DNA of 11,101 nucleotides from an uncultured Coriobacteriaceae bacterium (GTDB lineage: Bacteria; Actinomycetota; Coriobacteriia; Coriobacteriales; Atopobiaceae), in assembly GCA_902772085.1 (NCBI GenBank), contig CACXZL010000030.1, positions 1 through 11,101 on the forward strand, in the 5' to 3' direction. A program made the position numbers and the translations under genes. The notes beneath the pieces are model-generated. The model saw nothing but the letters and a program-made list of their open reading frames with translations, searched no databases and had not been told where the DNA came from. Positions 1-6,040 of the stretch are shown piece by piece (the stretch's first letter is position 1; each line of letters opens with the position of its first letter).

Positions 1-224
1 CCGGCGGCGGCACGAACCTTCAGGCGCTGATCGACCGGATCGCAGACGCCATGACAGCGATGCAGTATCAGGAGGACACGACCGTTCCCGCGCTGAAAGC
101 ACAGCTCAAGGAATGTGAAAAGGGCATCGCCAATCTGGTGAATGCGATTCAGGCCGGTATTCTGACCCCCTCCACCAAGGAACGTCTGGAACAGCTGGAA
201 GCTCAAAGAGGAAACCTCGTCTAG
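1..224 (+). CDS. Large serine recombinase, C-terminal fragment (5' end outside window, 3' end truncated)
   Basis: The reading frame is open from the left edge (first full codon at 3) to TAG at 222-224, giving 73 visible residues. It matches the coiled-coil region after the zinc ribbon of large serine recombinases of conjugative and transposable elements: a charged amphipathic helix, then the pattern ECEKGIANLVNAIQAGI, then STKERLEQLE near the end. Such enzymes cut and rejoin DNA at attachment sites through a DNA-linked serine intermediate; the catalytic domain would lie upstream. In relatives the chain normally runs on for roughly 100 residues past this coiled coil. Here it stops right after it, and neither alternative frame restores the missing part. 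I therefore read it as a truncated, probably inactive recombinase at the edge of a degraded mobile element. The family call is firm; inactivity is inference. Confidence 0.75.
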   Translation, partial: GGGTNLQALIDRIADAMTAMQYQEDTTVPALKAQLKECEKGIANLVNAIQAGILTPSTKERLEQLEAQRGNLV

Positions 225-264
225 AGCCGACTTTGTCGGGCGATTGTAAGGGGCATTCTCTCTG

Positions 265-381
265 ATGCGCTTTCTTGCAAAGGATGCAAAAACCGCAAAA
301 GACAAAGACGGCCGGGAAGTCGGAATGGTGTACGGCAGGCGCCGCGTGGGAAAGACCTACCTTATACCGGGTGATCGTTAA
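265..381 (+). pseudogene. Remnant of an AAA-type ATPase, ending just after the P-loop
   Basis: A 38-codon frame runs from ATG 265 to TAA 379-381. Residues 22-34 read VYGRRRVGKTYLI, a hallmark Walker A motif (G24 to T31) of the AAA ATP-binding proteins often found in accessory regions of bacterial and archaeal genomes (the GRRRVGKT group). Those proteins are usually 400-470 residues long, with Walker B and a C-terminal nuclease-like or HTH part. Here the chain ends four residues after the P-loop block, and nothing recognisable as Walker B follows. A purine-rich AAGGGG lies about ten bases before the ATG. The fragment begins 40 bases after the recombinase stop and ends about 33 bases before the end of the convergent gene, so the break point lies in roughly 365-415. 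It is too short to function as an ATPase. Confidence 0.6.
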
Positions 382-414
382 GTGCCATGAGCTACAACGC
401 AAAACCGACGAGTC

Positions 415-513
415 TCACTTGTCATCTGCAAGCAGCAGCCCGACGACCTTCTTTGTGAGGGCATACGTGCCGGGCGTCTTGCTCTCGCGCGGGCCGGCGA
501 CGTTGAGCGTGAT
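415..513 (-). pseudogene. Out-of-frame C-terminal block of the cpYpsA domain
   Basis: Read on the minus strand in the frame ending at TGA 417-415, this stretch gives ITLNVAGPRESKTPGTYALT followed by KKVVGLLLADDK and stop. LNVAGPRES followed by PG-x-Y is the signature C-terminal block of the cpYpsA/'molybdenum carrier' family. The main frame instead runs through it as an Arg-rich tail to TGA at 424-422. The frame change must fall in about 513-535. Only about nine residues separate the preceding strand (CLVI) from LNVAG, fewer than I expect for the family, so a small deletion not divisible by three is as likely as a single-base change. Confidence 0.7.
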
Positions 514-1489
514 GCCGCGTCTCGATGCTGCGGATGACGAGACAAGGGCGACCGTAGTCTTCGGAAAAGCGGGCGGTCATCTCGGTGCCGCTCTTTGGTT
601 CGAGCCCCGTCGGCGCGATGATGAGTGTGGCGTGAGAGTCCCGCACGTTCCAAGCGGTTCGCTCCACGTAGCCTTGGCTCTCTCCCTCCTTGAGCTCGGG
701 ATAGTCGGCGAGAAGCCCCGGCGCTTGAGGCATGTCCTCGGCTAGGCCGCCCGGAGGACACCAGCCGCAGATGGCGACACCCGCCTCGCGCGCCGCATCC
801 AAAGCTCCGCGGTCGGCCCCGGTCTGACCGCCGGAGCGAATATAAGCAATGCGTGGCGTCGACGAGCCGATCGCGTCCGCCTCTCGCTGCTGCGCCACGA
901 GGGTCGCTCCGTCGATGGGGTCGGCGTTTTGCAGGATGTCCCACTCGTCACGCGTGATCCAGTTGACGTCCTCGGTCTTGTAGTCACCCACGAGTTTGCG
1001 CGGACGGTCCTTGATGGTGCGCTGGCGAACGAAGCCCGTCTTTTCCTGCACACGGCGGCTCTGGTCGTTGTCGTCCGAATGCCCCGCCCAAATCGCTTCG
1101 AGCCCAAGGTCGCAGAACCCGTGGCGCATGACCTCGCGCACGGCCTCGGGCATGTAGCCCTTGCCCCACAAAGGCTTGCCGATCCAAAAGCCCAGCTCTG
1201 CTTGGTTGTTTCCTATGGCGAGGTCGGAGGCCTCGCCGACTTTGAGGCCGATAGCACCCACGGGTGCGCTTGTTCCATGTGCTTCGCGCAACGTGATGGC
1301 AAAGGTCTCGGGCATGGCGAGTACGTCGCGGATGGCCTGCACGCTCTCTTCGACGCTTTTGTGGGCGGGCCACCCTGCCCGCGGACCGATGTCGGGGTCC
1401 GTGGCATAGGAGAAGAGCGCCTCTGCGTCGGACTCCTTCCAGGGTCGAAGGACGAGACGTTCGGTTTGCAGGGTGATAGGCCAGGCCAT
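422..1489 (-). CDS. GNAT acetyltransferase fused to a cpYpsA/SLOG ('molybdenum carrier') domain, frameshifted at the C-terminus
   Basis: This encodes 355 residues. Residues about 1-185 are a RimJ/RimL-type GNAT N-acetyltransferase: TERLVLRPW at 9-17, the acetyl-CoA loop LWGKGYMPEA near 107-116, and DNDQSRRVQEKTGFV at 140-153. Residues about 212-319 belong to the circularly permuted YpsA family of the SLOG superfamily (Pfam cpYpsA, earlier 'putative molybdenum carrier'): SGGQTGADRGALDAA at 219-233, GWCPPGGLAEDMP at 242-254 and TGLEPKSGTEMT at 294-305. SLOG folds bind or process nucleotide derivatives; the substrate is unknown. ATG at 1489 was chosen because it fits the GNAT N-terminus and follows GAGGAGGAGCC; the open frame further upstream overlaps the divergent gene. 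After about residue 320 the sequence turns Arg/His-rich and leaves the family pattern, while the expected LNVAGPRESKTPGTY block lies in another frame (see 415-513). Domain calls are firm; the natural substrate of either half is not known. Confidence 0.85.
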   Translation of the reverse strand: MAWPITLQTERLVLRPWKESDAEALFSYATDPDIGPRAGWPAHKSVEESVQAIRDVLAMPETFAITLREAHGTSAPVGAIGLKVGEASDLAIGNNQAELGFWIGKPLWGKGYMPEAVREVMRHGFCDLGLEAIWAGHSDDNDQSRRVQEKTGFVRQRTIKDRPRKLVGDYKTEDVNWITRDEWDILQNADPIDGATLVAQQREADAIGSSTPRIAYIRSGGQTGADRGALDAAREAGVAICGWCPPGGLAEDMPQAPGLLADYPELKEGESQGYVERTAWNVRDSHATLIIAPTGLEPKSGTEMTARFSEDYGRPCLVIRSIETRHHAQRRRPAREQDARHVCPHKEGRRAAACR

Positions 1490-1628
1490 GGCTCCTCCTC
1501 GGATGGCATGCGGTACGTTTTGCAAATCCAACAATGGCAGAGCAAGGGAGATGCAAGAAGTGGGTTGCGTGGTCCCGGTCAGACGGCATGATTTCAGTTG
1601 CCAAAACAACCCAGCCGAAGAGGAGGCC

Positions 1629-2132
1629 ATGCGAGCATCAATCATAGCACTCGTCGAGAAGTGCATCGTGGAACAGGGGGCGGAACAGAGGAACCGTCGC
1701 AGTCGACAGGGGGTACAGACTTTTGTGGAACGCATCGCGGTCGGCTTCGACGCGAGGGGTCTGCCGGCAAGATATCCCGCGCCGTTTGCCGTAAACCTCT
1801 TTGCCGACGACTCCACCTTCGTCGAGCCCGACATCAGCGTGGTTTGCGACAGAGACAAGCTGAGCGACCGGGGCTGCGAAGGGGCGCCAGACATGGTGGT
1901 GGAGGTTGTCTCACCATCGAACCCTGGAATGGACTACGTTTCCAAGCTGAATCTCTATCGCGAGGCAGGCGTACGGGAGTACTGGATCTGCGACCCCATG
2001 GAGGGCCGCACAGTTGCATACGTCTTCGACTCCACACCCATGATGCATGTGTACCCCTTCTCGGACGCCGTGCCCTCCGAGGTGCTCGGCGGCCTTAGCG
2101 TCGACTTCTCGCAAATCGTCGCAGATATGTGA
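1629..2132 (+). CDS. Uma2-family PD-(D/E)XK nuclease, N-terminally truncated
   Basis: A 167-residue product is read from ATG 1629, preceded by AGGAGG at 1621-1626 with an unusually short two-base gap. The core matches Uma2 (DUF820) proteins, restriction-like putative endonucleases common in cyanobacteria, Firmicutes and Actinobacteria: PAPFAVNLF at 50-58, VEPDISVVCDRDKLSDRG at 65-82, GAPDMVVEVVSPSN at 85-98, D102 to K106, and AGVREYWICDP at 113-123. The likely catalytic residues D68, E92 and K106 are all present. The usual first 40-50 residues, with the ELIDG motif and the following M-PP--H segment, are absent; residues 1-30 are unlike the family and Arg/Gln-rich. No frame upstream restores them. 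It may be a decayed gene or a shortened active protein; the role of Uma2 proteins is poorly known. It is transcribed divergently from the GNAT-SLOG gene. Confidence 0.75.
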   Translation: MRASIIALVEKCIVEQGAEQRNRRSRQGVQTFVERIAVGFDARGLPARYPAPFAVNLFADDSTFVEPDISVVCDRDKLSDRGCEGAPDMVVEVVSPSNPGMDYVSKLNLYREAGVREYWICDPMEGRTVAYVFDSTPMMHVYPFSDAVPSEVLGGLSVDFSQIVADM

Positions 2133-2140
2133 GCACTGCT

Positions 2141-2161
2141 GGAACGGGGTGGCCCCGTTCC
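2141..2161 (+). terminator. Perfect hairpin after the Uma2 gene, possible terminator
   Basis: GGAACGGGG at 2141-2149 and CCCCGTTCC at 2153-2161 form a perfect 9-bp G+C-rich stem with a three-base loop, starting nine bases after the Uma2 stop codon. Only a short, delayed T-rich stretch (GGGTTTTG, from 2172) follows, so it is a weak candidate for intrinsic termination and could instead protect the mRNA 3' end. Confidence 0.4.
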
Positions 2162-2188
2162 TCCAACCTGTGGGTTTTGTTACAGTTT

Positions 2189-2216
2189 TTGCAGAACCCG
2201 CGCGAACCCCTATCAT
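2189..2216 (+). promoter_or_regulatory. Likely sigma70-type promoter of iorAB
   Basis: TTGCAG (2189-2194) and TATCAT (2211-2216) are separated by 16 bases and sit in the only A+T-richer stretch between the Uma2 hairpin and iorA. Transcription would begin near 2223, leaving a leader of about 53 bases. The call rests on hexamer match and position only. Confidence 0.45.
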
Positions 2217-2245
2217 GGGAACGTTGCTTAGACTGCATCGCGGCC

Positions 2246-2263
2246 CGCACGGCGCCGCGTGCG
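2246..2263 (+). promoter_or_regulatory. Hairpin in the iorA leader abutting the ribosome binding site
   Basis: CGCACG (2246-2251) pairs perfectly with CGTGCG (2258-2263) around a GCGCCG loop. The next bases, AGGGGAGG (2264-2271), are the Shine-Dalgarno sequence of the GTG-started iorA. A stable stem touching the ribosome binding site could affect translation; no known riboswitch or leader-peptide pattern is visible. Confidence 0.35.
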
Positions 2264-2275
2264 AGGGGAGGTATC

Positions 2276-4048
2276 GTGAGCAAACAACTTTTGAGCGGCA
2301 ACGAAGCCATCGCGCAGGGGGCGTGGGAAGCCGGCGTTGCCATTGGCGCGGCCTATCCGGGCACGCCGTCTACCGAGACGCTTGAGAACTTGGTAAAGAA
2401 GCCCGACGTCTACTGCGAGTGGGCGCCAAACGAGAAGGTTGCCCTCGAGGTGGGCCTGGGCGCGTCCCTTGGCGGTGCCCGTACGCTCGTCACCATGAAG
2501 CACGTGGGCGTAAACGTCGCCGCCGATCCGTTCATGAGCGCGGCAAACACAGGCGTATGCGCTGGCCTCGTGCTGCTGGCGGCCGACGACCCGTCGTGCT
2601 ACAGCTCGCAGAACGAGCAGGACAGCCGCCATTACGCAGCCTTTGGCCGCGTGCCGTGCCTGGATCCGGCCGACTCTCAGGAGGCTTATGAGTTCGCGCA
2701 GCGTGCGTTCGAGATCTCCGAGAGGTTCGACACGCTGGTCATGCTGCATGAGACCATGCGCATCGCGCACACGCGCACGATGGTGGACGTGGCCGGGGAG
2801 CGCACGGTGCCCGAGTTCGCACCGTACGAGTCCCATCCCGAGAAGTACGTGATGATGCCCGCAAACGCCGTGCGCCGCACGCTCGTGGCAAACGAGCGCG
2901 AGGACGCCCTGATCGCCTGGGCGGAGACGAGCGACCTGAACCGTGAGGAGTTGCGCGACACGTCGGTAGGCGTTATCTGCGCGGGTGCGCTCTACACGCA
3001 CGTGCGCGAGGCTCTTCCCGAGGCCTCCGTGCTCAAGCTGGGCATCTCCTGGCCGCTGCCGCCGGCAAAGATTCGCGACTTCGCTGCGAAGGTACACAAG
3101 CTCTACGTGGTGGAAGAGGCTTGCACGTACTTCGAGACGCGCGTGCGCGCGCTGGGCGTGGACGTGGCCGAGCCTCCCGCGGGCCGTCTGCCGCGCTCGG
3201 GCGAGGTCACGCCGGCGCACATCCGCGCTGCCTTTGGCGTCGGCGAGCCGGAGCATCTGGCGCCAGCCGAGGGGCTGCCTCCGCGTCCGCCCGCGTTTTG
3301 CGCTGGCTGCCCGCACCGTCTGGTGTACTGCGAGCTGCGCCGCATCAAGGCCATCGTGACCGGCGACATCGGCTGCTACACGTTGGGTGCCGTCGCGCCC
3401 TACCGCTCCGTAGACTCCGTCATCGACATGGGCGCGTCACTCTCCATGGCCCACGGCATGGAGCTGGCGGGCGCCGGAGAGCGCGTGAACCGTCCCGTGG
3501 TGGGCGTCATAGGCGACTCCACGTTTGCGCATTCCGGCATCACGAGCCTTCTTGGCACCGTCTACAACGGCGGCAAGGGCACGCTCTGCATCCTCGACAA
3601 CCGCACCACCGCCATGACCGGCACGCAGGGCAACCCCGTGAACGGCGTCACGCTCACCGACCAGGCCGCTCGCGTCAATCCTCTCGACGTGCCAGCCGGC
3701 AAGCAACTGGACCTAGTCGCCCTCTGCGAGGCCATCGGCGTGGACGAGGTCGAGCAGGTGGACGCTCAGGACGCCAAAGCCATCCGTGCTGCGCTCAAAC
3801 GCGCCACCAAGGCCACCGACAAGCTCTCGGTCATCATCTTCAAGTCGCCGTGCCGCCTGATCGATCGCTCACGCAAGCCCATGCCGACCATCCGTGACTG
3901 TCGTCGTTGCGGCACGTGCGTGCGCATCGGATGCCCCGCGCTCGGCAAAGACGAGACCGGCCATCCCGTGATCGATCCCACTCAGTGCATTGGCTGCGGC
4001 CAGTGCGCCCAGTCCTGCCCGTTTGGCTGCATCATAGAGGAGGGCTAA
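2276..4048 (+). CDS. iorA: Indolepyruvate:ferredoxin oxidoreductase, alpha subunit
   Basis: This 590-residue protein is of normal length for IorA. With IorB it oxidatively decarboxylates indolepyruvate and other aryl pyruvates (from transamination of Trp, Phe, Tyr) to aryl-acetyl-CoA and CO2, reducing ferredoxin, in the cytoplasm of anaerobes. It has the N-terminal pyruvate:ferredoxin oxidoreductase-like domain (AYPGTPSTET from about 26), the CAGCPHR motif (342-348), GDIGCYTLG, and the thiamine diphosphate site GDSTF (413-417) followed by NGGKG and DNRTTAMTG. The C-terminus carries two [4Fe-4S] motifs: C542-x2-C545-x2-C548-x4-C553 and C571-x2-C574-x2-C577-x3-C581-P. The start is GTG at 2276, where family similarity begins (MSKQLLSGNEAIA), preceded by GGGGAGG with a four-base gap; the frame is open further upstream but without family similarity. 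Its stop is two bases before iorB, so the two are one operon. Confidence 0.95.
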   Translation: MSKQLLSGNEAIAQGAWEAGVAIGAAYPGTPSTETLENLVKKPDVYCEWAPNEKVALEVGLGASLGGARTLVTMKHVGVNVAADPFMSAANTGVCAGLVLLAADDPSCYSSQNEQDSRHYAAFGRVPCLDPADSQEAYEFAQRAFEISERFDTLVMLHETMRIAHTRTMVDVAGERTVPEFAPYESHPEKYVMMPANAVRRTLVANEREDALIAWAETSDLNREELRDTSVGVICAGALYTHVREALPEASVLKLGISWPLPPAKIRDFAAKVHKLYVVEEACTYFETRVRALGVDVAEPPAGRLPRSGEVTPAHIRAAFGVGEPEHLAPAEGLPPRPPAFCAGCPHRLVYCELRRIKAIVTGDIGCYTLGAVAPYRSVDSVIDMGASLSMAHGMELAGAGERVNRPVVGVIGDSTFAHSGITSLLGTVYNGGKGTLCILDNRTTAMTGTQGNPVNGVTLTDQAARVNPLDVPAGKQLDLVALCEAIGVDEVEQVDAQDAKAIRAALKRATKATDKLSVIIFKSPCRLIDRSRKPMPTIRDCRRCGTCVRIGCPALGKDETGHPVIDPTQCIGCGQCAQSCPFGCIIEEG

Positions 4049-4050
4049 CC

Positions 4051-4686
4051 ATGCCGCATGACACTTCAGCCGTCGCCGACGTCACCACGTCCGGCACGCA
4101 CGTAGAAATCGAGGGCACCAAGACGATCTTGCTCGTGGGCGTGGGTGGTCAAGGTACCATCCTTGCGGGAAACATCCTCGCCATGACCGCTGCCGAGGCG
4201 GGCCTCGACGTCAAGGTCTCTGAGATTCACGGCATGAGCCAGCGTGGGGGCTCTGTCTCGACCGTCATCCGCGTGGGGGAGAAAGTCGAGTCCATGATCG
4301 CCGATCCCGGCTGCGCCGACGTGGTGGTGGCCTTCGAGGCCGTGGAGGCCCTGCGTGCCCAGCAGTTCCTGCGCAAGGGTGGCACGATGTTTGTGAACGA
4401 CGAGCAGATCGTGCCCGTCTCGGTGCACGTGGGCAACTTCACGATGCCCACCGACGTGCACGAGCGCTTGAGCGCGATCGGCGCCGTGCTCATCCCCGCG
4501 GGTGAGATCGCGCGCGCGGCGGGTAGCCCCCGCTCCACCAACGTGGTGCTCGTGGGCGCTCTCTCCACGGCGCTGCCCTTCTCGGAGGAAGAGTGGAAGG
4601 ACGCCATCGCCAAGCGCGTTCCCGCCCACACCGTGGACGCAAACCTCGAGGCGTTCGAGCGCGGTCGCGCCGCCGCCCAAGCCTAG
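4051..4686 (+). CDS. iorB: Indolepyruvate:ferredoxin oxidoreductase, beta subunit
   Basis: This 211-residue protein is the gamma-type (POR_G) subunit that partners IorA and completes the oxidoreductase. Family features are the glycine-rich TILLVGVGGQGTILAG (about 25-40), the conserved SEIHGMSQRGGSV (58-70), and the central strand/helix DVVVAFEAVEALRA. The N-terminus has about 20 residues before the fold begins, slightly longer than many homologues, but ATG 4051 has AGGAGGG (4038-4044, inside the end of iorA) six bases upstream, so this start is well supported. Two bases separate it from iorA, so coordinated translation is likely. Expression would be set by the promoter before iorA and end at the terminator at 4713-4757. 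No transaminase or acyl-CoA synthetase, usual pathway partners, is within the window. Confidence 0.94.
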   Translation: MPHDTSAVADVTTSGTHVEIEGTKTILLVGVGGQGTILAGNILAMTAAEAGLDVKVSEIHGMSQRGGSVSTVIRVGEKVESMIADPGCADVVVAFEAVEALRAQQFLRKGGTMFVNDEQIVPVSVHVGNFTMPTDVHERLSAIGAVLIPAGEIARAAGSPRSTNVVLVGALSTALPFSEEEWKDAIAKRVPAHTVDANLEAFERGRAAAQA

Positions 4687-4712
4687 AGCGCACAAGGAAC
4701 CATCCTTCCACA

Positions 4713-4757
4713 TGTAGCCCGCTGGATCATCGCTCCGGCGGGCTACACGCTTTTTTT
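4713..4757 (+). terminator. Strong intrinsic terminator of iorAB
   Basis: TGTAGCCCGC (4713-4722) pairs perfectly with GCGGGCTACA (4738-4747). The stem extends inward by TGGA/TCCG with one wobble, leaving a seven-base loop, and is followed by CGC and seven T (4751-4757). It lies 26 bases after the iorB stop. On the opposite strand there is no T-run, so it acts mainly for iorAB. The convergent gene's TAG (4745-4743) lies inside the stem and its Lys-Lys codons supply the T-tract. Confidence 0.88.
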
Positions 4758-5177
4758 GATGTTTGGATAGCCCTGGCGTATGGTTTGTTGGCCTGCGCGG
4801 TAGAGAGATTCGTCGCACTCGTCAAGAGTCATGCCGTGTGCCAGACAGTAGGCGATGATCACGTCACGCCTCGTGCGAGGGCTGAGAGCGTTCACGCCGC
4901 CCCGCTCTAGCAGCTCGCAACAGGTTTCCACGTCGAGATCCATGGCAAACGCCAGCTGGAGCAGCTTGTCTCGTTTCGCACGCCTTTGTCCGGCAAGAAT
5001 CTGATATGCGAAGGTGGGGTTGAGCTCCGATTTCCTTATCACGTCGCTCTTGGTGAGGTGCCTGCTTTCCATGAGCCGACATGCCCACTCCCTGAATGGC
5101 CGCTCATCGAATGACAGACTTCCGAGCATCATCTGTAGGCTTTTTGAGATTTGCATGACCTCTTGCCAGTTGTCCAT
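4743..5177 (-). CDS. Helix-turn-helix (XRE-like) transcriptional regulator
   Basis: This 144-residue, probably soluble protein has an HTH of the XRE/lambda-repressor type at about 41-68: LTKSDVIRKSELNPTFAYQI followed by LAGQRRAKRDKLLQ. A conserved helical part follows, LAFAMDLDVETCCELLERGG (75-94), then RRDVIIAYCLAHGMTLDECD (103-122). The pattern resembles a group of Firmicutes and Actinobacteria regulators that I associate with signalling kinases, but no kinase is present here and the regulated genes cannot be deduced. ATG 5177 is preceded by GGAAGGA with a six-base gap. It converges on iorB, sharing the terminator, and is tandem with the downstream end of the yfcE-like gene, from which 155 bases separate it. 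Tail residues are KKSV. HTH assignment is good; biological role unknown. Confidence 0.7.
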   Translation of the reverse strand: MDNWQEVMQISKSLQMMLGSLSFDERPFREWACRLMESRHLTKSDVIRKSELNPTFAYQILAGQRRAKRDKLLQLAFAMDLDVETCCELLERGGVNALSPRTRRDVIIAYCLAHGMTLDECDESLYRAGQQTIRQGYPNIKKSV

Positions 5178-5332
5178 GTCGCATCCTTCCGTTTTGCCTC
5201 ATGCGCCATTTCGATGATGAGGTGACGGCGATAGAATTTCATTAGCTGTTGGCGAAAGAGGCCTTGTTGATCTGAGGTGCGGCGCAAAAAGCAAAGAAAC
5301 TCCTCCACTTCGTATCTTGGCCGATGAGAAGG

Positions 5333-5875
5333 CTAGAGCAGGCGGTGCTCGAAGTGGCCGTCCTGGTACAAGCCGTAGCTCGCAGTGCGGTCCTTGGGAA
5401 TGCCGACGCTGCCGGGATTGAAGAGGCGCACGCCTTCCATATCTTCGCACAGCTCGTTTACCTTTATATGCGTGTGGCCATATACCAGCGCGTCGCCAGA
5501 CGCGAGCGTGGGGTAGTTGCGCACGCTGTTGTGCAACCCTGGACCGTAGATGTGACCATGGGTGAGAAAGAGCGTGTGGCCGGTCTGCGGATCATAAAGC
5601 TGGTTGTATGTCGCCATGCAGGGGAAATCCAAGACCATCTGATCCACTTCGGCCTCGCAGTTGCCTCGCACGGCGACGATGCTCGAGGCGTGCTCGTTCA
5701 GCATGGCAATGACGCGTTTGGGGGCATAGTCAGCTGGCAGGTCGTTGCGGGGCCCGTGGTAGAGGATGTCGCCCAACAAGACCAGTCGGTCGGGCCGGAT
5801 CTGCTCAAAGGCGCACATGAGGCGCCCGCAGGCATCGGCGGCGCCGTGGATGTCTGACGCAATAAGTAGCTTCAT
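5333..5875 (-). CDS. yfcE: YfcE/MJ0936-type metallophosphodiesterase
   Basis: This 180-residue protein is close to the 184 of E. coli YfcE, a manganese-dependent phosphodiesterase active on artificial substrates, whose physiological substrate is unsettled. All calcineurin-like metallophosphatase motifs are present in order: D8-x-H10 in ASDIHG, GD36-ILYHGPRN, G71-N72-CE, H106-G-H108 and G133-H134-T-H136, the last followed by FNPGSVGIPKD. It has no signal peptide or membrane helix, so it is cytoplasmic. ATG 5875 matches the family N-terminus (MKLLIASDIHG) and has AGGAGA three bases upstream; longer readings extend past the likely promoter. It is divergent from the UvrA-like gene across a 165-base region holding a palindromic promoter element. 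Confidence 0.9.
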   Translation of the reverse strand: MKLLIASDIHGAADACGRLMCAFEQIRPDRLVLLGDILYHGPRNDLPADYAPKRVIAMLNEHASSIVAVRGNCEAEVDQMVLDFPCMATYNQLYDPQTGHTLFLTHGHIYGPGLHNSVRNYPTLASGDALVYGHTHIKVNELCEDMEGVRLFNPGSVGIPKDRTASYGLYQDGHFEHRLL

Positions 5876-5951
5876 GCTTCTCCTGTCGTTCGGGGCTAGC
5901 GTGCATGCCTGCTTTTCTGGATGCCGGCTAGGCGGCCGAGTGCACGGCTCT

Positions 5952-5966
5952 CTCGTATTATACGAG
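5952..5966. promoter_or_regulatory. Palindromic -10 region, divergent promoter between yfcE and the uvrA-like gene
   Basis: CTCGTA (5952-5957), TTA, TACGAG (5961-5966) is a perfect 6-bp dyad. On the minus strand it contains a consensus TATAAT (5962-5957), placing a start near 5950 and a 75-base leader for yfcE; its -35 (TTATCC, 18-base gap) is weak. On the plus strand it contains TATTAT (5956-5961) without a good -35. It may be a bidirectional promoter, an operator overlapping a promoter, or both. Confidence 0.45.
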
Positions 5967-6040
5967 CAATTGTTTATCAAGGATAAGGGAGTTCCATGAT
6001 ACGATGGTCCGCATCGCAACCTTAGGCAGAGGGCAAGGAC

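Noticed and set aside
226..246. Terminator after the recombinase fragment (CCGAC, TTT, GTCGG)
   Set aside because: The stem is only five pairs and no T-run follows.
1565..1592. Promoter for the Uma2 gene (TTGCGT, 16 bases, CATGAT)
   Set aside because: Only a moderate match in G+C-rich DNA and no independent support; not listed as a feature.
1473..1628. Upstream in-frame extension of the Uma2 gene containing MAPPR, reminiscent of the family M-PP motif
   Set aside because: The Pro-Pro codons are simply the complement of the GNAT gene's Shine-Dalgarno; the remaining residues do not match Uma2.
422..1894. Reading the GNAT-SLOG gene as a 490-residue protein starting at 1894
   Set aside because: The extra 135 residues lack any family pattern, overlap the Uma2 coding sequence on the other strand, and ATG 1489 has a strong Shine-Dalgarno and the GNAT N-terminus.
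2228..3316. Long minus-strand open frame opposite iorA
   Set aside because: Arg/His/Ala-rich shadow of G+C-rich coding; iorA on the plus strand has complete family motifs throughout.
5178..5332. Small gene or clear promoter between the HTH gene and yfcE
   Set aside because: No frame has a protein-like pattern with a ribosome binding site, and no pair of hexamers is convincing.
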